The translations under genes were made by a program, and so were the position numbers. The notes beneath the pieces are model-generated. The model saw only the letters and a list, made by a program, of their open reading frames with translations. It ran no database searches and was not told where the DNA came from. DNA of 64,000 nt, taken from Halobaculum saliterrae. Its GTDB lineage: Archaea > Halobacteriota > Halobacteria > Halobacteriales > Haloferacaceae. Below are positions 37,152 through 45,288 of the stretch, piece by piece (the stretch's first letter is position 1; every line of letters starts with the position of its first letter). The DNA is taken from NCBI RefSeq assembly GCF_009831625.1, contig NZ_WUUS01000001.1:372301-436300 (forward strand). Reading direction: 5' to 3'.

Positions 37152-37652
37152 GTGGACCTGCACGTCCGGTACGAGGGAGACGACGACCCCGACAAGTGCA
37201 CGGCGCGCAAGCTCGCGCGCTTCGACCTCGCGGCGCTGCACCGCTCGGACGCGGCGACGCCGTACGGGGTCGTGCTCAACCCCCACGCCGAGCGCGCGCT
37301 CTCGCCCGCCGACCGGGACGTGGCGGACGGGGAGACCCTCGTCGCGCTCGACTGCTCGTGGGAGTCGGCCGGCGAGGCGATGTTCTCGCTGCCGGGCGAG
37401 CACCGCGCGCTCCCCTACCTCGTCGCCGCCAACCCCGTGAACTTCGGTCGCCCGATGCAGTTGACGACGGTGGAGGCGTTCGCGGCCGCGCTCCACATCC
37501 TGGGCGAGCGCGACCAAGCCGAGGAGGTGCTCGCGAAGTTCACTTGGGGCGAGACGTTCCTCGAACTCAACGAGGAGCCGCTCCGGCGGTACGCCGAGTG
37601 TGCCGACTCCTCGGAGGTCGTCGCGATCCAGCAGGAGTACCTCGATCGGTGA
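37152..37652 (+). CDS. tsr3: 16S rRNA aminocarboxypropyltransferase Tsr3
   Basis: This 166-residue protein belongs to the Tsr3/DUF367 family, which transfers the aminocarboxypropyl group of AdoMet to a hypermodified uridine of small-subunit rRNA. Family stretches include [42 protein letters not shown] and [18 protein letters not shown]. It starts with a GTG, supported by a TATA box. The length matches archaeal members. Confidence 0.93.
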   Translation: MDLHVRYEGDDDPDKCTARKLARFDLAALHRSDAATPYGVVLNPHAERALSPADRDVADGETLVALDCSWESAGEAMFSLPGEHRALPYLVAANPVNFGRPMQLTTVEAFAAALHILGERDQAEEVLAKFTWGETFLELNEEPLRRYAECADSSEVVAIQQEYLDR

Positions 37653-37685
37653 ACGGCGGCCTCCAGTTCGGTCCCGCGATCAGCG

Positions 37686-38054
37686 TTACTCCGCCGACAG
37701 AACGGCCCCGATAGCGCCGGCGATAGCCGAGTCGATCGCGAACACGAGCGTGATCACGAGGCCGAGGACGAACACGCCGGCGCCGCCGACGAACCCGCCG
37801 AGGGGACCGCCGCCCGCGAGCCCGAGCACGCCGCCCAGCAGCGCGAACAGCAGCGTGTAGGCGATCCCGGTCACCGAACCCGCGAGCAGGCCGTGGTACG
37901 CGCCGCTGCCGAGGCCGCCGCCGGCGAGGTAGCCCGCGACCGCGCCGCCGACCAGCCCGGCGCCGAGCTGCCCGACGATCGGGACGGCGGTTCCGAACGC
38001 CGCGAGCACGAGGAACACGAGCGCGCCCCACGCGACCGCACGCCAGTCTGTCAT
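37686..38054 (-). CDS. Four-helix glycine-rich membrane protein (DUF5518-like)
   Basis: This 122-residue protein is almost entirely membrane, with about four helices (residues 7-24, 28-48, 55-80 and 85-118) rich in Gly and Ala. It resembles the haloarchaeal DUF5518 family of unknown function. Only the first few residues (MTDWRA) and the last few are polar. It follows the gene at 38082-39161 by 27 bp on the same strand and may share its transcript. Confidence 0.8.
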   Translation of the reverse strand: MTDWRAVAWGALVFLVLAAFGTAVPIVGQLGAGLVGGAVAGYLAGGGLGSGAYHGLLAGSVTGIAYTLLFALLGGVLGLAGGGPLGGFVGGAGVFVLGLVITLVFAIDSAIAGAIGAVLSAE

Positions 38055-38081
38055 ACCTCGACGGACGCGCGGCGCGGGTAT

Positions 38082-39161
38082 CTACCTGTCGTCGGCGTCG
38101 TCGGCTCGATCGCGGTCGTCGGTCCGGTCGAAGGCGTCCGCGCCGTCGATGAACCGACCCCCGTCGTCCACGTCGGCCCCCGGGTCGTCGTCCCCCTGGA
38201 CCGCGTACTCCGGGAGGTCGGCGGCCTCGACGTCGCCCGAGAGCAGATCGGCGGGATCGATCTCCGCGAGCTGGTCCGGATCCGGGTCCGGATTCGAGCG
38301 CGGATCCGACTCCGTGGCCGCATCCGGATCTTGGTCCGGATCGCTGTCGGCAGTGATCGTGTCGTCGCCGGCGAGGTCGCCACGCTCGTCCTCGTGTCCC
38401 GCCCCCTCTCCGTCGTCCGTTCCCGCACCGTCACCGTTCGGCCCCTCGTCGGCCTCCCGAACGGCCGCGAGTTGGTCGGTCGTCGGGACGAACAGGCGGT
38501 CCGTCTCGGGGTCGTACGGCCCGTCGGGGACGCCGTCGCGCGCCTCCGCCCGGAGCCCGTCGGCCGCCTCCGGCGCCGGATCCGGCGCGGCGGCAGCGTT
38601 CGACCGGACGCGGTCGGGGTCGACGCCGCGGACGGCCGCCCACTCGTCGGGGTCGGCGCCCGCGGCGTCGACGGCCCACGCATCGAGCGCGGCCGCCGGC
38701 GACGACCCGGACTCCAACAGGCCGATCAGCGAGCGCAGCGTGCTCGTCTCGACCTCGCGCCACCAGTCGGGCTTCTCGACGTAGACGGGGTAGAAGAACG
38801 GCGTGTCGCTGGCGTCCGCTAGGTCCCGGGGGAACGAGACGGTCCGGTCGTGGACCTCCTGGAAGACGGTCATGTTGACGGCGGCGACCGCCGCGAGCAG
38901 GTCCGCGTCCATCTCGTAGCCGGCGGCCTCCAGCTCCGACCGGAGGTCGGCGAACGCGAACGCGAACCACGCGGCGTCGGCGTCGTCGGTCAGCAGGTGG
39001 TTCGGGGTCGCGTCGTCGCGGGCGCGGCGGTACTGCTCGACGAGGCGGTCCTGGACCGCGTCGTGGAGGACGCGCAGGCCGATTCGAACGTCGTCGACGG
39101 TGAAGTCGGTGCGCTCGGCGACCTCCTCGATGTAGGCGTCGGGAACCGCCGGGCGATGCAT
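38082..39161 (-). CDS. Conserved haloarchaeal protein with acidic repetitive tail
   Basis: This 359-residue protein was not assigned to a family. Residues 1-190 are helical and well ordered (for example VDDVRIGLRVLHDAVQDRLV and FFYPVYVEKPDWWREVE). Residues 190-359 are low complexity and extremely acidic, with Asp-Pro dipeptides such as DSDPDQDPDA and NPDPDPDQ. No signal peptide or membrane helix is visible, so it is probably cytoplasmic. It is upstream of the DUF5518-like membrane protein on the same strand. Confidence 0.75.
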   Translation of the reverse strand: MHRPAVPDAYIEEVAERTDFTVDDVRIGLRVLHDAVQDRLVEQYRRARDDATPNHLLTDDADAAWFAFAFADLRSELEAAGYEMDADLLAAVAAVNMTVFQEVHDRTVSFPRDLADASDTPFFYPVYVEKPDWWREVETSTLRSLIGLLESGSSPAAALDAWAVDAAGADPDEWAAVRGVDPDRVRSNAAAAPDPAPEAADGLRAEARDGVPDGPYDPETDRLFVPTTDQLAAVREADEGPNGDGAGTDDGEGAGHEDERGDLAGDDTITADSDPDQDPDAATESDPRSNPDPDPDQLAEIDPADLLSGDVEAADLPEYAVQGDDDPGADVDDGGRFIDGADAFDRTDDRDRADDADDR

Positions 39162-39222
39162 TGTGGGGGGATGCGTCGGTTTCCGGGTTAAGGGTTCGTG
39201 TCTCGGGATCGATTCGGCCCGG

Positions 39223-40203
39223 TTACAGCGACTCGGCGACGTCCTCCGCGAGGTACGTGAGGATCAGATCCGCGCCGGCGCGCTTCATCGAGAGCAGGGA
39301 CTCGCGGGCCGTCGCCTCCAGATCCAGCCACCCGCGGTCGGCCGCGGCGTGGAGCATCGCGTACTCCCCGGAGACGTTGTAGGCGGCGACCGGGACGTCG
39401 AACCCCTCGCGCACGTCGCGAACGATGTCGAGGTACGGGAGGCCGGGCTTCACCATCAGCACGTCCGCGCCCTCCTCGGCGTCGAGGCGAGCCTCCCGGA
39501 GCGCCTCGCGGCGGTTCGCGGGGTCCATCTGGTAGTGTCGACGGTCGCCGAAGGCGGGCGCGCCGTCGGCGGCGTCGCGGAACGGCCCGTAGAAGGCGGA
39601 CTCGTACTTCACCGCGTAGCTCATGATCGGCACCTCCGCGAAGCCCTCGCCGTCCAGCGCCTCGCGGATGGCGCCGACCATCCCGTCGGTCATCGAGGAG
39701 GGCGCGACCATGTCCGCGCCGGCCTCGGCGTGCGAGACCGCCGTCTTCCGGAGCAGGTCGAGCGTCTCGTCGTTCCGCACCGTCAGGGTGGGGTCCTCCG
39801 CGGCGCTCCCCTCGACGATCCCGCAGTGGCCGTGGTCGGTGTACTCACAGAGGCACACGTCGGTGATCACGTATGCGTCGGTTTCGGCCGCGATATCGCG
39901 GACGGCGCGCTGGACGACGCCGTCGTCGGCGTACGCCCGGGAACCGACCTCGTCCTTCGACTCGGGGATGCCGAACACCATCACCGCCTCCACGCCCGTC
40001 GCCAGCACCTCCTCGACGCGGTCGACCGCCTCGCTCACCGGGACGCGTTCGTGACCGGGCATCGACTCGATGGCGACCCGCTCGTCCGTCGTCGCGTCGA
40101 CGAACACCGGCGCGATCAGGTCCGACGCCGAGAGGTCCGTCTCGGAGACGAGCGACCGGACGCCGTCCGTCCGGAGCCGTCGCGGCCGATCGGTTGGGAA
40201 CAT
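39223..40203 (-). CDS. hemB: Delta-aminolevulinic acid dehydratase (porphobilinogen synthase)
   Basis: This 326-residue enzyme joins two 5-aminolevulinate molecules into porphobilinogen in haem and cobalamin synthesis. The three-cysteine zinc site CLCEYTDHGHCG is present, so this is the zinc-dependent type. The Schiff-base lysines sit in VKYESAFYGPFRDA and VLMVKPGLPYLDI. The ATG at 40203 is supported by a TATA-like element about 28 nt upstream. No other haem genes are adjacent. Confidence 0.96.
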   Translation of the reverse strand: MFPTDRPRRLRTDGVRSLVSETDLSASDLIAPVFVDATTDERVAIESMPGHERVPVSEAVDRVEEVLATGVEAVMVFGIPESKDEVGSRAYADDGVVQRAVRDIAAETDAYVITDVCLCEYTDHGHCGIVEGSAAEDPTLTVRNDETLDLLRKTAVSHAEAGADMVAPSSMTDGMVGAIREALDGEGFAEVPIMSYAVKYESAFYGPFRDAADGAPAFGDRRHYQMDPANRREALREARLDAEEGADVLMVKPGLPYLDIVRDVREGFDVPVAAYNVSGEYAMLHAAADRGWLDLEATARESLLSMKRAGADLILTYLAEDVAESL

Positions 40204-40227
40204 GGATGAGCGTCGGCCCGCGTGGGA

Positions 40228-40234
40228 AGTAAAC
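40228..40234 (-). promoter_or_regulatory. TATA-like element of hemB
   Basis: The minus strand reads GTTTACT, centred 28 nt before the ATG at 40203. Confidence 0.5.
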
Positions 40235-40307
40235 CCGACGCTCGCGGCCGTCGGCGACGGCACCGCCGCCGGCGACCGTCGCCGCCGCACAAGGTATCAC
40301 ACAAACC

Positions 40308-40316
40308 CTATATTCG
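40308..40316 (+). promoter_or_regulatory. TATA box of the DedA-like gene
   Basis: CTATATTC within 40308-40316 is centred 26 nt before the GTG at 40337. It therefore selects that GTG over the ATG at 40367. Confidence 0.6.
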
Positions 40317-40336
40317 GAGACGGGAAATCGGAGTCC

Positions 40337-40864
40337 GTGACGCTGTCGCCCCTCCAAGTCGGCGCGATGCCGCCGTGGCTGGAGTCGATGCTGGCCTCGG
40401 AGTACGCCTACCTCGCGCTGTTCGCGGTGTTCGTGCTGGAGGGGGCCATGCTGATGTACTTCATGCCGAGCGAGCTGATCGTCCCCGGGTCGCTCATCCT
40501 CTTCGGCCACTCCCCGGGAACCGTCGTCGCGGTGGTCGGGATCGCGGTGCTCGGTGCGACGGTCGGACAGGTCGCGCTGTTCACGCTCGCTCAGCGGGGC
40601 GGGCGCGAGTGGCTTCTGCAGAAGCGGTGGTTCCGCGTGAGCGAGGACAGCCTCGACCGCTTCGACGGGTGGTTCGATCGCTGGGGGCCGGTCGTCGTGC
40701 CCGTCTCGAACGCGCTGTTGTTCACCCGCGGAATGCTCACCGTCCCCGCGGGGCTGGCGGAGATGGACCGGCGACGGTTCGTCGTGCTCTCGGCGCTCGG
40801 CACGCTGGTGTTCGAGTCCGCGCTGGCCGGGCTGTACGTGTTCGGCGTCGACCTGCTGTGGTGA
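40337..40864 (+). CDS. DedA/VTT-family membrane protein
   Basis: This 175-residue protein belongs to the DedA (SNARE-associated/VTT) family, whose members include phospholipid scramblases or flippases. The signature VLEGAMLMYFMPSELIVPGS lies near residue 35, followed by helices and the second motif with NALLFTRGMLTVPAGLAEM. About five membrane segments are predicted. The GTG at 40337 fits the promoter position; ATG 40367 is the alternative. It is divergent from hemB. Confidence 0.85.
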   Translation: MTLSPLQVGAMPPWLESMLASEYAYLALFAVFVLEGAMLMYFMPSELIVPGSLILFGHSPGTVVAVVGIAVLGATVGQVALFTLAQRGGREWLLQKRWFRVSEDSLDRFDGWFDRWGPVVVPVSNALLFTRGMLTVPAGLAEMDRRRFVVLSALGTLVFESALAGLYVFGVDLLW

Positions 40865-40900
40865 GGAGGGAACGGGTCGCGGGGATCGACGGCGTCCGGT

Positions 40901-41074
40901 TCAGGGCTCTCGATCGGTCTGTGTCACGTCGACCTGCTCCCGGAGCGCCTCGAGTCCCTCGCTGTCGGCGAGCTCCTCGACGCGGTCGCGGAAGTGCGAC
41001 TCGCATAGGCCGACCGTGACGCCGTCGCGCTCGGCGCCGTACGCCGCGTCCCGATCGCAGTAGTGACACTGCAT
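40901..41074 (-). CDS. Small zinc-finger protein (DUF6757-like)
   Basis: Reading the minus strand from the ATG at 41074 gives a 57-residue protein that begins MQCHYCDRDAAYGAERDG and continues with VGLCESHFRDRVEELADSEG. The two cysteine pairs (C3, C6 and C24 with H27) form a compact zinc knuckle. It resembles the small haloarchaeal DUF6757 proteins. It is shorter than usual gene-calling cut-offs. It lies 25 bp downstream of the PHP-domain gene on the same strand and probably shares its transcript. Confidence 0.85.
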   Translation of the reverse strand: MQCHYCDRDAAYGAERDGVTVGLCESHFRDRVEELADSEGLEALREQVDVTQTDREP

Positions 41075-41099
41075 ACCCGATCGAGGGGCTGGATCGTAC

Positions 41100-41915
41100 T
41101 TAACCCCGCGCCTCCGGCAGTCGTTCCCGCACCGCGTTCCACCGTCGCGCGTCGAGCCCGTCGACCGCGAGCTCCTCGCCGTGGGCGTCCGTTCCCCCGG
41201 TCAACAGCAGGTCGTGCTCGCGCGCCAGTTCCTCGACGGTCTCGGGGTCGTCGGCGACCGCGTCGGCGTACGGATAGAAGCGTTCGACGGCGTCGAGGTC
41301 GTGCTCGACGCAGAGTTCGAGCGCGCGTGACGGGTCGCCGTAGCGGAACGGGTGCGCCAACCCCACGACCGCGCAGGCGTCCCGGAGCAGGTCGACGCCG
41401 CGCTCGACGGGCGTGACGGCACGAGGAACGTAACAGGGGCCGTCGCTACCGATCAGGTCCCTGAAGGCGCCCTCGTAGTCGTAGTCGGCGTCGCTCTCGT
41501 CGATGGCGCGGGCGATGTGCGGTCGGCCGAGGCCGGCGCGCGGCTCGAGGCCCAGGTCGACGCCGAGACGGTCCTCGACGCGCTCGATGATCCGCCGACC
41601 GCGTTCGCGACGGTCCGCCTGTAACCGGTCGCACTCGGCTCGCAGGTGGGGGTCGTCGTCGACGCCGTACCCGAGGAGGTCGACGCGCTCGCCGCCCCCG
41701 TCGCCCGCGTTCGTCTCGACCCGCAGTTCGATGCCGCGGACGACCGTCAGGCCGTCGCGGTCGACGACGGGCGCCTCGAGTTCCGGATGGATCCGGTCGT
41801 GGTCGGTGACGGCGACCGCGTCGAGGCCGACCGTTCGCGCCGTCGAGACGAGCGTCTCGAGCGTGAACGTTCCGTCGGAGACGGTCGTGTGCGCGTGGAG
41901 GTCCGCGACTACCAT
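41100..41915 (-). CDS. PHP-domain phosphoesterase
   Basis: This 271-residue protein is a PHP (polymerase and histidinol phosphatase) domain enzyme. It starts VVADLHAHTTVSDGTF with the first histidine pair, continues AVAVTDHDRI, has GLAHPFRYG near residue 190 and ends LLLTGGTDAHGEEL, which together make the trinuclear metal site. Close relatives include the RNase AM/YciV nucleotidases, which hydrolyse 3',5'-bisphosphonucleotides and short RNA. The exact substrate is an inference. The ATG at 41915 is chosen; residues upstream do not look like family sequence. Confidence 0.9.
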   Translation of the reverse strand: MVVADLHAHTTVSDGTFTLETLVSTARTVGLDAVAVTDHDRIHPELEAPVVDRDGLTVVRGIELRVETNAGDGGGERVDLLGYGVDDDPHLRAECDRLQADRRERGRRIIERVEDRLGVDLGLEPRAGLGRPHIARAIDESDADYDYEGAFRDLIGSDGPCYVPRAVTPVERGVDLLRDACAVVGLAHPFRYGDPSRALELCVEHDLDAVERFYPYADAVADDPETVEELAREHDLLLTGGTDAHGEELAVDGLDARRWNAVRERLPEARG

Positions 41916-42007
41916 TGCCGGAGCGGAGGTGCGCGGCGCGCAAGGTCGTTCCGGTCGCGCATGCGGGATCTCCCGGCAGGAAGAACGTAGCCTACGGCGA
42001 CGACCGT

Positions 42008-42051
42008 GTGAGAGGATCGTATTATAATACATTATATTCTACCGTTCTCAC
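42008..42051. promoter_or_regulatory. Nested palindromes in the PHP/DUF5789 divergent promoter region
   Basis: GTATTATAATAC (42019-42030) is a perfect 12-bp palindrome that could serve as a TATA element on either strand. GTGAGA (42008-42013) and TCTCAC (42046-42051) form outer inverted arms around it. The region lies between divergent genes starting at 41915 and 42104. Confidence 0.55.
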
Positions 42052-42103
42052 GAAGGTCGTACATGGACAATCATTACATACTCGGCTCGTGTTCGACCAG
42101 TTG

Positions 42104-42388
42104 ATGCGCCTGAACGGCACGGACGACGAGCTATCCGCCCACGAGTACCCCGCGACGAGCGGCGAACTCATCGACGCGTACGGCGACACCCGTATCGAAC
42201 TGCAGGACGGGAGCGAGACGATCGGCGCGGTACTCGGCCGTCTGGGCTCGGAGACGTTCCACTCCGCCGACGACGTGTGGACGACGCTTCGCGGCGGCGT
42301 CGGGCACGAGGCAGTCGGCCGCCGGTTCTACAGCGACCGCGACGCGCCGGCGGTCGGCGAGGACGGACCGGATCAGATCTCGTTCTGA
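42104..42388 (+). CDS. Small acidic protein (DUF5789-like)
   Basis: This 94-residue protein contains HEYPATSGELIDAYGD, then IELQDGSETIGAVLGRLG and GHEAVGRRFYSDRDAP, a pattern seen in small haloarchaeal proteins of the DUF5789/DUF2795 group. These often act as regulators or DNA-associated factors, but that is not established. The start is uncertain: an in-frame GTG at 42089 would add five residues. A weak TATA-like CATTACATA lies about 26 nt upstream of the ATG. Confidence 0.75.
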   Translation: MRLNGTDDELSAHEYPATSGELIDAYGDTRIELQDGSETIGAVLGRLGSETFHSADDVWTTLRGGVGHEAVGRRFYSDRDAPAVGEDGPDQISF

Positions 42389-42502
42389 GCGGACCCCCGC
42401 GGCGGCCCGCCACCGCCGCGGCACCGATCGCTGCCATACCTCCGGCTCCGGACCGGCTCAGTCACCGTACTCCGGGGCCACTCCTTCCGTGAGAACGCCG
42501 CC

Positions 42503-43543
42503 TCAGACCCACTCCAGCGCCGCGTCGAGTTCCAGCGGAACGCTCCCCTTTCGGTACGCCTCCGTCGAGCCGTCGGGGCGCGAGCGGAACACGACCGCGG
42601 GCCGGTGCCCCACCTCGGGCCGCTCCCCGCGCACGGCGAACCAGTCGTCGTCGGGGAACGACGAGCAGTCGACGAACAGCGTGACGCCGCCGCCGTGCGC
42701 CTCCAGCTGTCCGCTCGTCTTCGTCTGAACGGTGTCGCGCACGGCCGCCGACGGGGTCCCCGCGGCACGCTTGTTCGGCGTGACCGGGCGGGTGACCTCG
42801 ACCAGCGTCGAGCGACCGTCCCCGCGGGTCGCGCGGAAGTCGATGACGTGGTCGGTCGACACCTCGATCTCCGGCTCGATGTCGTAGCCAGCGTTCACGA
42901 GCAGGCGCGCCACGTCGAACTCGCCCATCGTCGCGATCATCCGGGTGAGGTCCATGTACTCGCTGGTGCCGAGCTTGCTCGCCATCTCCTCGCGGTCGTC
43001 GTCGAGCACGCCCGTCGCGAGGAACTGCTCGTAGAAGCCGAGCGCGTCGAACCGGTCGGCGTCCGGGAACCCCGCGGCGTGCTCCCGGAAGAACTCGCGC
43101 GTCGTCTCCGCGCCGTCCTTCGAGCACAGCACCGGAAGGAAGTACCACGCGAGGTGCGGGAAGTCCTCGAGCCACGGGTCCTCCTCGTAAAGCACCGCGA
43201 GGAGTTCGCGTTCGGCCCACCGCGTCACCGGGAACGGCACGTCCGCGAGCGCGTACTTCTCGGTCCGCCACAGCGACGAGGGCGTCTCCGTGTTCCCCAG
43301 CCAGTAGGCGCCGGGACCGCCGCCGACGCCCGTCGGCCCCTCGCCGTCGTCCGTCCAGCAGAACAGCGCGAGGCTCCCGTCGTCCATGTCGAAGCGCCGA
43401 GCCTCGTAGCCCGCGGGCGGCGCGAACCACGGGTCGCGCTCGGTCGCCCCGAGGTTCGAGTCGAGCGGTCGGTAGAGGTCGTCGCGGACCCGGGACGCCG
43501 ACCACGACCCGGGCGCGTATCTGAACCGTAGGGGACGTGCCAC
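42503..43543 (-). CDS. DUF5784 family protein
   Basis: This 346-residue protein starts at a GTG with ARPLRFRYAPGSWSASRVR and matches the haloarchaeal DUF5784 pattern (DDLYRPLDSNLGATERDPWF). Around residue 230 it reads HVIDFRATRGDGRSTLVEV, a strand-loop-strand resembling a PD-(D/E)XK nuclease core with threonine where lysine would be expected. Function is unknown. The GTG at 43543 is supported by family similarity. A perfect 8-bp inverted repeat covers the expected TATA position 18-35 nt upstream. Confidence 0.8.
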   Translation of the reverse strand: MARPLRFRYAPGSWSASRVRDDLYRPLDSNLGATERDPWFAPPAGYEARRFDMDDGSLALFCWTDDGEGPTGVGGGPGAYWLGNTETPSSLWRTEKYALADVPFPVTRWAERELLAVLYEEDPWLEDFPHLAWYFLPVLCSKDGAETTREFFREHAAGFPDADRFDALGFYEQFLATGVLDDDREEMASKLGTSEYMDLTRMIATMGEFDVARLLVNAGYDIEPEIEVSTDHVIDFRATRGDGRSTLVEVTRPVTPNKRAAGTPSAAVRDTVQTKTSGQLEAHGGGVTLFVDCSSFPDDDWFAVRGERPEVGHRPAVVFRSRPDGSTEAYRKGSVPLELDAALEWV

Positions 43544-43560
43544 ACCCGATATCGACCGTC

Positions 43561-43578
43561 GGTGGGTTTGAACCCACC
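43561..43578 (-). promoter_or_regulatory. Palindrome over the core promoter of the DUF5784 gene
   Basis: GGTGGGTT and AACCCACC face each other with a 2-nt spacer. The AT-rich centre lies about 26 nt before the GTG at 43543, where a TATA box belongs. A protein bound here would block transcription. Confidence 0.55.
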
Positions 43579-43633
43579 GCTCGCGCGGCAACCGGACGAC
43601 AGGACACCGGCGAGCTGTGAACGATCGATACAT

Positions 43634-43661
43634 ATATCACACAGAATTTGCTATGTGATAT
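43634..43661 (+). promoter_or_regulatory. 8-12-8 inverted repeat in the DUF5786 promoter
   Basis: ATATCACA (43634-43641) and TGTGATAT (43654-43661) are perfect inverted arms. The left arm overlaps the TATA element CATATATC (43631-43638), and the right arm ends seven bases before the ATG at 43668, so the repeat spans the predicted transcription start. Confidence 0.65.
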
Positions 43662-43667
43662 CGTACC

Positions 43668-43838
43668 ATGTCAATGGGTGCCTACGACGAGAAGGAGCAC
43701 GAACGCCGCGAGGAGAAGACGCGCGTCGACGGTGACTTCGCGGAGGAGCGAAGCGAGTACCGCGGCAGGGTCACCTACGACTCCGGCGAGTCGACCGAGG
43801 CACTCCTCGACCAGTTCAGGACGATCAAGGACGAGTAA
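43668..43838 (+). CDS. Small charged protein (DUF5786-like)
   Basis: Translation from the ATG at 43668 gives a 56-residue protein starting MSMGAYDEKEHERREEKT and ending ALLDQFRTIKDE. It is rich in Glu, Arg and Asp, has no cysteine or membrane segment, and matches the small haloarchaeal DUF5786 family that I recall as widely conserved. The gene is too short for many gene finders. It is divergent from the DUF5784 gene and has a palindrome on its promoter. Confidence 0.85.
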   Translation: MSMGAYDEKEHERREEKTRVDGDFAEERSEYRGRVTYDSGESTEALLDQFRTIKDE

Positions 43839-43925
43839 CCCCCGACGGCGGCCCCCGACCGGTCGACTTCTCCGCGGGATCCGACGGCCACAGCGACGGC
43901 CGGCTCGACCGCGGCGGTCTCGCGG

Positions 43926-44810
43926 TCAGCCGTCCCAGTCGGCCGTCTCGGGCGCCCCGCGGTCGACCTCCACGCGGTCGGGGTCGGGCGCGTCGACGTC
44001 GGCGACGGCGTCGCCGCGGGGTCCCGCGGCCGCTCGCCACCCCTCTGCGGCGGCGCCCACCCACGAGTCGGCCGCGAGCACGCGCTCTCGGGCCCGTTCG
44101 TATCGGTCGGCGCTCACCGCGGCCGTCCCCGGCGCCGAGGCAGCCGCGCAGGCGACGAACGTCGCGCGGTCGGCGCGGGTCGCCGCGTCGTCCACGAGCC
44201 GTCCGACAGCGCCCGAATCGGCGAGCGCGTCGGGATCGTGGTGCAGGAACACCGACGAGCCGAGGGCTCCCCGACTCAGCGGCGGCGGCGGGAGGTCCCC
44301 GGGAACCGCGTCGTCGACGAGGCGCTCGCCCGCCTCGCCGTGGACGCGTTCGACGCGCTCGCACTCGGTCTCGGCGTCGAGTTCGAGGTTGTGCCCGGGG
44401 TACGTTCGACAGCGATCCGGGTAGCGATCGGTGTCGTGGATCCGGCACTTCAGCGTGTCCGGGTCGAGGAACGCGCAAGTGTCGAGCCAGACCCGGTCCC
44501 CGTCGAACGGCGCGACGGGCTTCGGGAGCTTGCGGATGCCGACGAGGAAGGCGGGTCGACCGCCGATCCCGGCGACCTCGTGCCCGCCGACCGTGGCCGT
44601 CCGGTCGCCCTCGGCCGCGAACAGCCGCGGGACGAGCGCGTCCCCGAGCCCCGAGTCGACGAACCCGCGGATCTCGTCGCGAGAGAGCGGAACGAGGTGG
44701 TACGCGTCGTCGAGCGCGCGGTAGCGGCCCTCGCGCTCGCGATCGTCAGGCGCGCCGAGCGGCCGCCAGTCGAGACAGCAGCCGGCACACCCCTCGCAGT
44801 TCACGTCCAT
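43926..44810 (-). CDS. YkgJ-like cysteine-cluster protein (zinc/iron chelating)
   Basis: This 294-residue protein begins MDVNCEGCAGCCLDWRPLG, and later reads TCAFLDPDTLKCRIHD and RCRTYPG; together these are the eight-cysteine YkgJ/UPF0153 pattern predicted to bind zinc or iron. Residues 170-294 add an acidic helical region rich in Ala and Asp that is not part of the family core. The role is unknown. The ATG at 44810 begins the cysteine motif; residues coded further upstream do not fit the family. Confidence 0.85.
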   Translation of the reverse strand: MDVNCEGCAGCCLDWRPLGAPDDREREGRYRALDDAYHLVPLSRDEIRGFVDSGLGDALVPRLFAAEGDRTATVGGHEVAGIGGRPAFLVGIRKLPKPVAPFDGDRVWLDTCAFLDPDTLKCRIHDTDRYPDRCRTYPGHNLELDAETECERVERVHGEAGERLVDDAVPGDLPPPPLSRGALGSSVFLHHDPDALADSGAVGRLVDDAATRADRATFVACAAASAPGTAAVSADRYERARERVLAADSWVGAAAEGWRAAAGPRGDAVADVDAPDPDRVEVDRGAPETADWDG

Positions 44811-44934
44811 GCCGTCGCTAGTCGACGCCGCCTCCGAGCAAGAAGCTGTCCCCGACCGATACCGCGCCGGCGACGGTCGGCGGTCGGCCGTGTTCTGCGG
44901 CGTCCGGGTCCGATCCGGGCGCGGGAGCCGGGGG

Positions 44935-44940
44935 CTTATC
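44935..44940 (+). promoter_or_regulatory. TATA-like element of the zinc-ribbon gene at 44964
   Basis: CTTATC is centred about 26 nt before the ATG at 44964. Confidence 0.55.
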
Positions 44941-44963
44941 GCCGCGGCCCTCCGAGCGGTCCC

Positions 44964-45185
44964 ATGAGCAAACAGCGCTGTGACGGCTGCGGCCGGCGCG
45001 TCCGTCTCGGCGGGGGGATCGGGGACCTCTGGTCGTTTCAGACCGGGAGCACCGACGGCCTGACGCTGGAGTTGGCGGACGGCTCCGAGCACTTCCTGTG
45101 TTACGACTGCATCGAGGCGCTGCCGGACGACGAGGAGGTCACCCGCGCACACGTCGAGGCGCTTCCGGCGGATGGCGACGAGTGA
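44964..45185 (+). CDS. Small zinc-ribbon protein (DUF7561-like)
   Basis: This 73-residue protein has two cysteine pairs, RCDGCGRRV near the start and CYDCIEAL near residue 48, around a beta-rich segment, so it is a small treble-clef or zinc-ribbon protein. It resembles a haloarchaeal family I recall as DUF7561. It lies 103 bp upstream of the helicase gene on the same strand. Confidence 0.8.
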   Translation: MSKQRCDGCGRRVRLGGGIGDLWSFQTGSTDGLTLELADGSEHFLCYDCIEALPDDEEVTRAHVEALPADGDE

Positions 45186-45288
45186 CTATCCCGACGCGCA
45201 CGCCACCCGGGTCGCGATCGTCGCCGGATCGCCACGGTGCCACCATCCGACACGCTTACCCGCCGGCCGCCGATTCGGTCTGACGACC

